DNA of 64,000 nt from Massilibacillus massiliensis (GTDB lineage Bacteria > Bacillota > Negativicutes > FLKF01), in assembly GCF_900086705.1 (NCBI RefSeq), contig NZ_LT575483.1, positions 1,693,534 to 1,757,533 of the forward strand, in the 5' to 3' direction. The stretch's first letter is position 1. Each line of letters starts with the position of its first letter. Below are positions 61,875 through 64,000 of the stretch, piece after piece. Made by a program: the position numbers and the translations under genes. The notes under the pieces were generated by a model. The model worked only from the letters and a program-made list of their open reading frames with translations. It did no database searches and was not told the DNA's origin.

Positions 61875-62312
61875 TTATATTGAATCGTCTTCTACTTTTT
61901 GAATTTCAAGCTCTGTTAAAATATTTTTACAACCTGATTTTCCAGATTGTATCACAGCCTCTGCCAACTCTTCACCACGCATACTAAAGCGTAAAGAAAG
62001 TGCCTCAATCAGCATGCATAAGTTTACCCCGGCAACGGCAGCAATTTTTCTCTGACTTGCGACGGCCGCCGAAACATTGGACGGTGTGCCGCCAAACAAA
62101 TCACTCATGATCAATGACCCTTCAGGCATCGTATCTAAAATTGTCTGCACATCGATAATTAAATCCGCTGGATCCATTCCCGGTAACAAAGACAAAGCTT
62201 TCACATTTTCCTGGGCACCGACGATCATCTCAGCACTCTTTATAAGTTCCTCTCCAAAAATCCCGTGTGTTATTACAAGAATTCCTGGAATCGCATGTTG
62301 ATATTCTGACAT
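61875..62312 (-). CDS. Mannose-family PTS EIIA component
   Basis: The 145-residue protein has the phosphorylatable His16 in LVITHGIFGEELI and MSDLFGGTPSNVSAA, as in the EIIA-Man fold. The start is the ATG at 62312 with GGAGGAA upstream. It lies 20 bp before EIIB. A C-terminal Cys-containing segment (SGKSGCKNIL) is uncommon. Confidence 0.94.
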   Translation of the reverse strand: MSEYQHAIPGILVITHGIFGEELIKSAEMIVGAQENVKALSLLPGMDPADLIIDVQTILDTMPEGSLIMSDLFGGTPSNVSAAVASQRKIAAVAGVNLCMLIEALSLRFSMRGEELAEAVIQSGKSGCKNILTELEIQKVEDDSI

Positions 62313-62340
62313 ACAAAATTCCTCCATTTAGACGTTTTGC

Positions 62341-62988
62341 TTATTGACGAGCTTTGGCAATCGCTGCTAAAAATTCTTGCGTTGCCTGCGTTACCTTGCC
62401 ATAGTCTCCATCTTTTTTATGTGCCTTCGCAATATAACTTCCCACACCAACTGCAACGCATCCAGCTTCTAGCCATTCACCAACATTTTCAGGGGTTACA
62501 CCGCCGAAAGGTACAAGTGCTGCAGTTGGCATTGGCGCACGTAAGGTTTTTACATATTTAGGACCATAAAAATCTGCTGGGAATAACTTAATGATATCTG
62601 CTCCAGCTGCCATAGAATCTGAGATCTCTGTCGGAGACATCGCACCCGATACAGTAACCGCCTGATAACGATTCGCTATACGTATCATATCTTCATTAAA
62701 GCTTGAGCTTACCAACATTTCTGCACCGGCTAAAAGAGCTGCACTCGCGTTTTCAGCATCTAAAACCGTACCAACACCAATCACAATTCCTTGACTGCTA
62801 TATTTACTTGTCAATCTTTTAATAATTTGCAATACATCTGGAACTGCAAAAGGAATCTCTAATGCCTTTGCTCCACCGGCAATCGCCGCTTCAGCAATTT
62901 TATAAGCATCTTCGGCATCATCAGACCGAATAATTGCAATCATTCCAGTTTCATAGATTGATTTTAAATTCTCTAATTTTTTCCACAT
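62341..62988 (-). CDS. eda: KDPG/KHG-type aldolase with altered active site
   Basis: The 215-residue protein is an Eda-family TIM barrel: AIIRSDDAEDAYKIAEAAIAGGAKALEIPF, GIVIGVGTVLDAENASAALLAGAEMLVSSSF and the Schiff-base Lys in DIIKLFPADFYGPKYV. The conserved EVTLRT is replaced by EIPFAV, keeping the Glu but not the Arg that contacts substrate in E. coli KDPG aldolase, so the substrate may differ. The start is the ATG at 62988 nine bases after AAGGGG; an earlier ATG overlapping the upstream stop has no site. Confidence 0.88.
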   Translation of the reverse strand: MWKKLENLKSIYETGMIAIIRSDDAEDAYKIAEAAIAGGAKALEIPFAVPDVLQIIKRLTSKYSSQGIVIGVGTVLDAENASAALLAGAEMLVSSSFNEDMIRIANRYQAVTVSGAMSPTEISDSMAAGADIIKLFPADFYGPKYVKTLRAPMPTAALVPFGGVTPENVGEWLEAGCVAVGVGSYIAKAHKKDGDYGKVTQATQEFLAAIAKARQ

Positions 62989-63005
62989 AGTCTTTATCCC
63001 CTTTA

Positions 63006-63962
63006 TCATTTTATCACAGAATATTTAGCCTTCTGCCCCGACAAAACCCTTGCAACTTCTTCTGCTGCCATTACACCAGCTCCAACAATCGCTTCTCTGG
63101 TATATGCACCAGCATGCGCTGTTAAAATAACATTTTCTAATGCCAACAACGGAGAATCTCCCAATGGTTCACGCGGATGTACATCTAGTGCCGCACCGGC
63201 AATCACGCCCGATTGCAGCGCCTCATATAAATCTGCCTCCACAACAAGCTCCCCACGCGCCGTATTGATGAGAAATGCAGTCTTTTTCATGCCCTGTAAT
63301 CGTTCTTTATTCACCATGCCGATGGTCTCTTCGATTGCCGGTGCATGCAAAGAAACAAAATCTGCTTCTTTAAAAAGTTCATCTAAGGAAACATACGTTA
63401 CACCATACTGTTCAATAAAGTCCTGACGAGGATATACATCATACGCTAAAATTTTCATTCCAAACGCATACGCCCTTTTCGCAACTTCACCGCCGATATT
63501 TCCCATTCCGACGATTCCAAGCACTTTGCCTCCAAGCTCTACGCCTGTATGACGATACCAGCCTTTATCTCTGATTTTGCGATCCATTGCCGGAATATTT
63601 CTTGCGATAGACAACATCATGCCCACAGCCAAATCCGCAACAGATTTACTATTCGCCCCCGGTGTAATCGTAACATCAATGCCATGCTCTTTTGCCGCAT
63701 CAACATCGATTGTATTATACCCAACACCCTGTTTTGCAACAATTTTAAGCGTAGGTGCGCCAGCAGCCAAAACTGCGGCAGTTACCTTATCACTTCCCGC
63801 GATCATTCCATCCGCACCTTGTATCATATCGACCAACTCAGCTTCTGTTAATGTGCGGTCATAAGGATTCAAAATCAATTCATAGCCTTGCGCTTCTAGA
63901 ATTTTCATTGCTTCTGCGGACCTTGATCTCGCTCTCGATCCAACGAGAACTTTTTTCTTCAT
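63006..63962 (-). CDS. D-isomer 2-hydroxyacid dehydrogenase (SerA-like)
   Basis: The 318-residue protein has LGIVGMGNIGGEVAKRA (NAD binding), FLINTARGELV with the catalytic Arg, DVHPREPL with the Glu and TAHAGAYT with the His. It is the phosphoglycerate/2-ketogluconate reductase type, lacking the SerA regulatory ACT domain. In this operon it probably oxidises or reduces a C2 hydroxyl of a sugar acid. AAGGGG precedes the ATG. Confidence 0.93.
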   Translation of the reverse strand: MKKKVLVGSRARSRSAEAMKILEAQGYELILNPYDRTLTEAELVDMIQGADGMIAGSDKVTAAVLAAGAPTLKIVAKQGVGYNTIDVDAAKEHGIDVTITPGANSKSVADLAVGMMLSIARNIPAMDRKIRDKGWYRHTGVELGGKVLGIVGMGNIGGEVAKRAYAFGMKILAYDVYPRQDFIEQYGVTYVSLDELFKEADFVSLHAPAIEETIGMVNKERLQGMKKTAFLINTARGELVVEADLYEALQSGVIAGAALDVHPREPLGDSPLLALENVILTAHAGAYTREAIVGAGVMAAEEVARVLSGQKAKYSVIK

Positions 63963-64000
63963 TTACTCAACCCCTTATCATGGCAACTTCGATTCATTTC

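Overview
The window is AT-rich, low-GC Firmicutes chromosome and most resembles a spore-forming, outer-membrane Negativicute (Selenomonas/Pelosinus/Sporomusa type). Three things point there. A long block (about 24-37 kb) has the gene order found near the Bacillus origin: decarboxylase, guanylate-kinase-like, yaaR, holB, ricT, a TrmN6-type methylase, rsmI, abrB, metG, tatD, yabE-like, rnmV, rsmA. There are sporulation genes (yabG, two SPOCS/DUF3794 proteins, a Gly/Tyr-rich coat-like protein). There is also an ODC-fold lysine/ornithine decarboxylase of the Selenomonas ruminantium kind, whose product decorates Negativicute peptidoglycan. The assignment is inference; no rRNA or tRNA is present.

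Layout. 0-6.5 kb: a cyanophycinase cut by the left edge, a small L,D-transpeptidase, a HipA-like kinase, two SPOCS proteins (one split by a His/Asp/Cys-rich insert), a CAP-domain protein, YabG and a glycosyltransferase. 6.5-12.5 kb: an intact IS256-family element with a perfect 8-bp target duplication at the end of a small unknown ORF, an unknown 314-residue protein, and a large PAS-GGDEF-GAF-GGDEF-EAL protein. 12.6-18.6 kb: a complete cydABDC operon. 18.6-24 kb: a GltD-like oxidoreductase, an unknown repeat-like protein, exonuclease III and an amidohydrolase, with several dispersed palindromic repeats between them. 24-38 kb: the housekeeping block, ending in a DegS-like kinase. Upstream of that kinase lies a cluster of DnaA boxes. 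38-44.6 kb: lysine/ornithine decarboxylase, coat-like protein, an orphan LevR-type regulator of unusual domain make-up, and a soluble chemoreceptor. 45-48.7 kb: a methionine ABC importer (MetQ-MetN-MetI-MetQ) behind a SAM-I riboswitch. 48.8-55.6 kb: a YgbA-like protein facing a flavin reductase-rubredoxin (probable nitric-oxide defence), two EamA exporters, an HxlR/flavin-reductase pair and three HAD phosphatases. 55.6-64 kb: a mannose-family PTS (EIIA, B, C, D) with a KDPG-aldolase-like enzyme, two dehydrogenases and a sigma-54 LevR activator. This looks like a sugar-acid catabolic operon that continues past the right edge.

The most unusual material is non-coding. Two families of intergenic repeat, each with two long copies and a fragment, fold into long hairpins. 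Their arms differ between copies but stay paired, while the terminal or loop sequence is invariant. A third palindrome is nested inside one of them and shares the core motif of another. I know no name for these families. Other points worth checking are the sigma-54 activator that carries an RpoN-box-like N-terminus and an EIIA-Fru C-terminus, the metal-binding-looking insert in a spore protein, the DnaA-box cluster away from dnaA, and the PTS-coupled sugar-acid operon with an altered aldolase active site.
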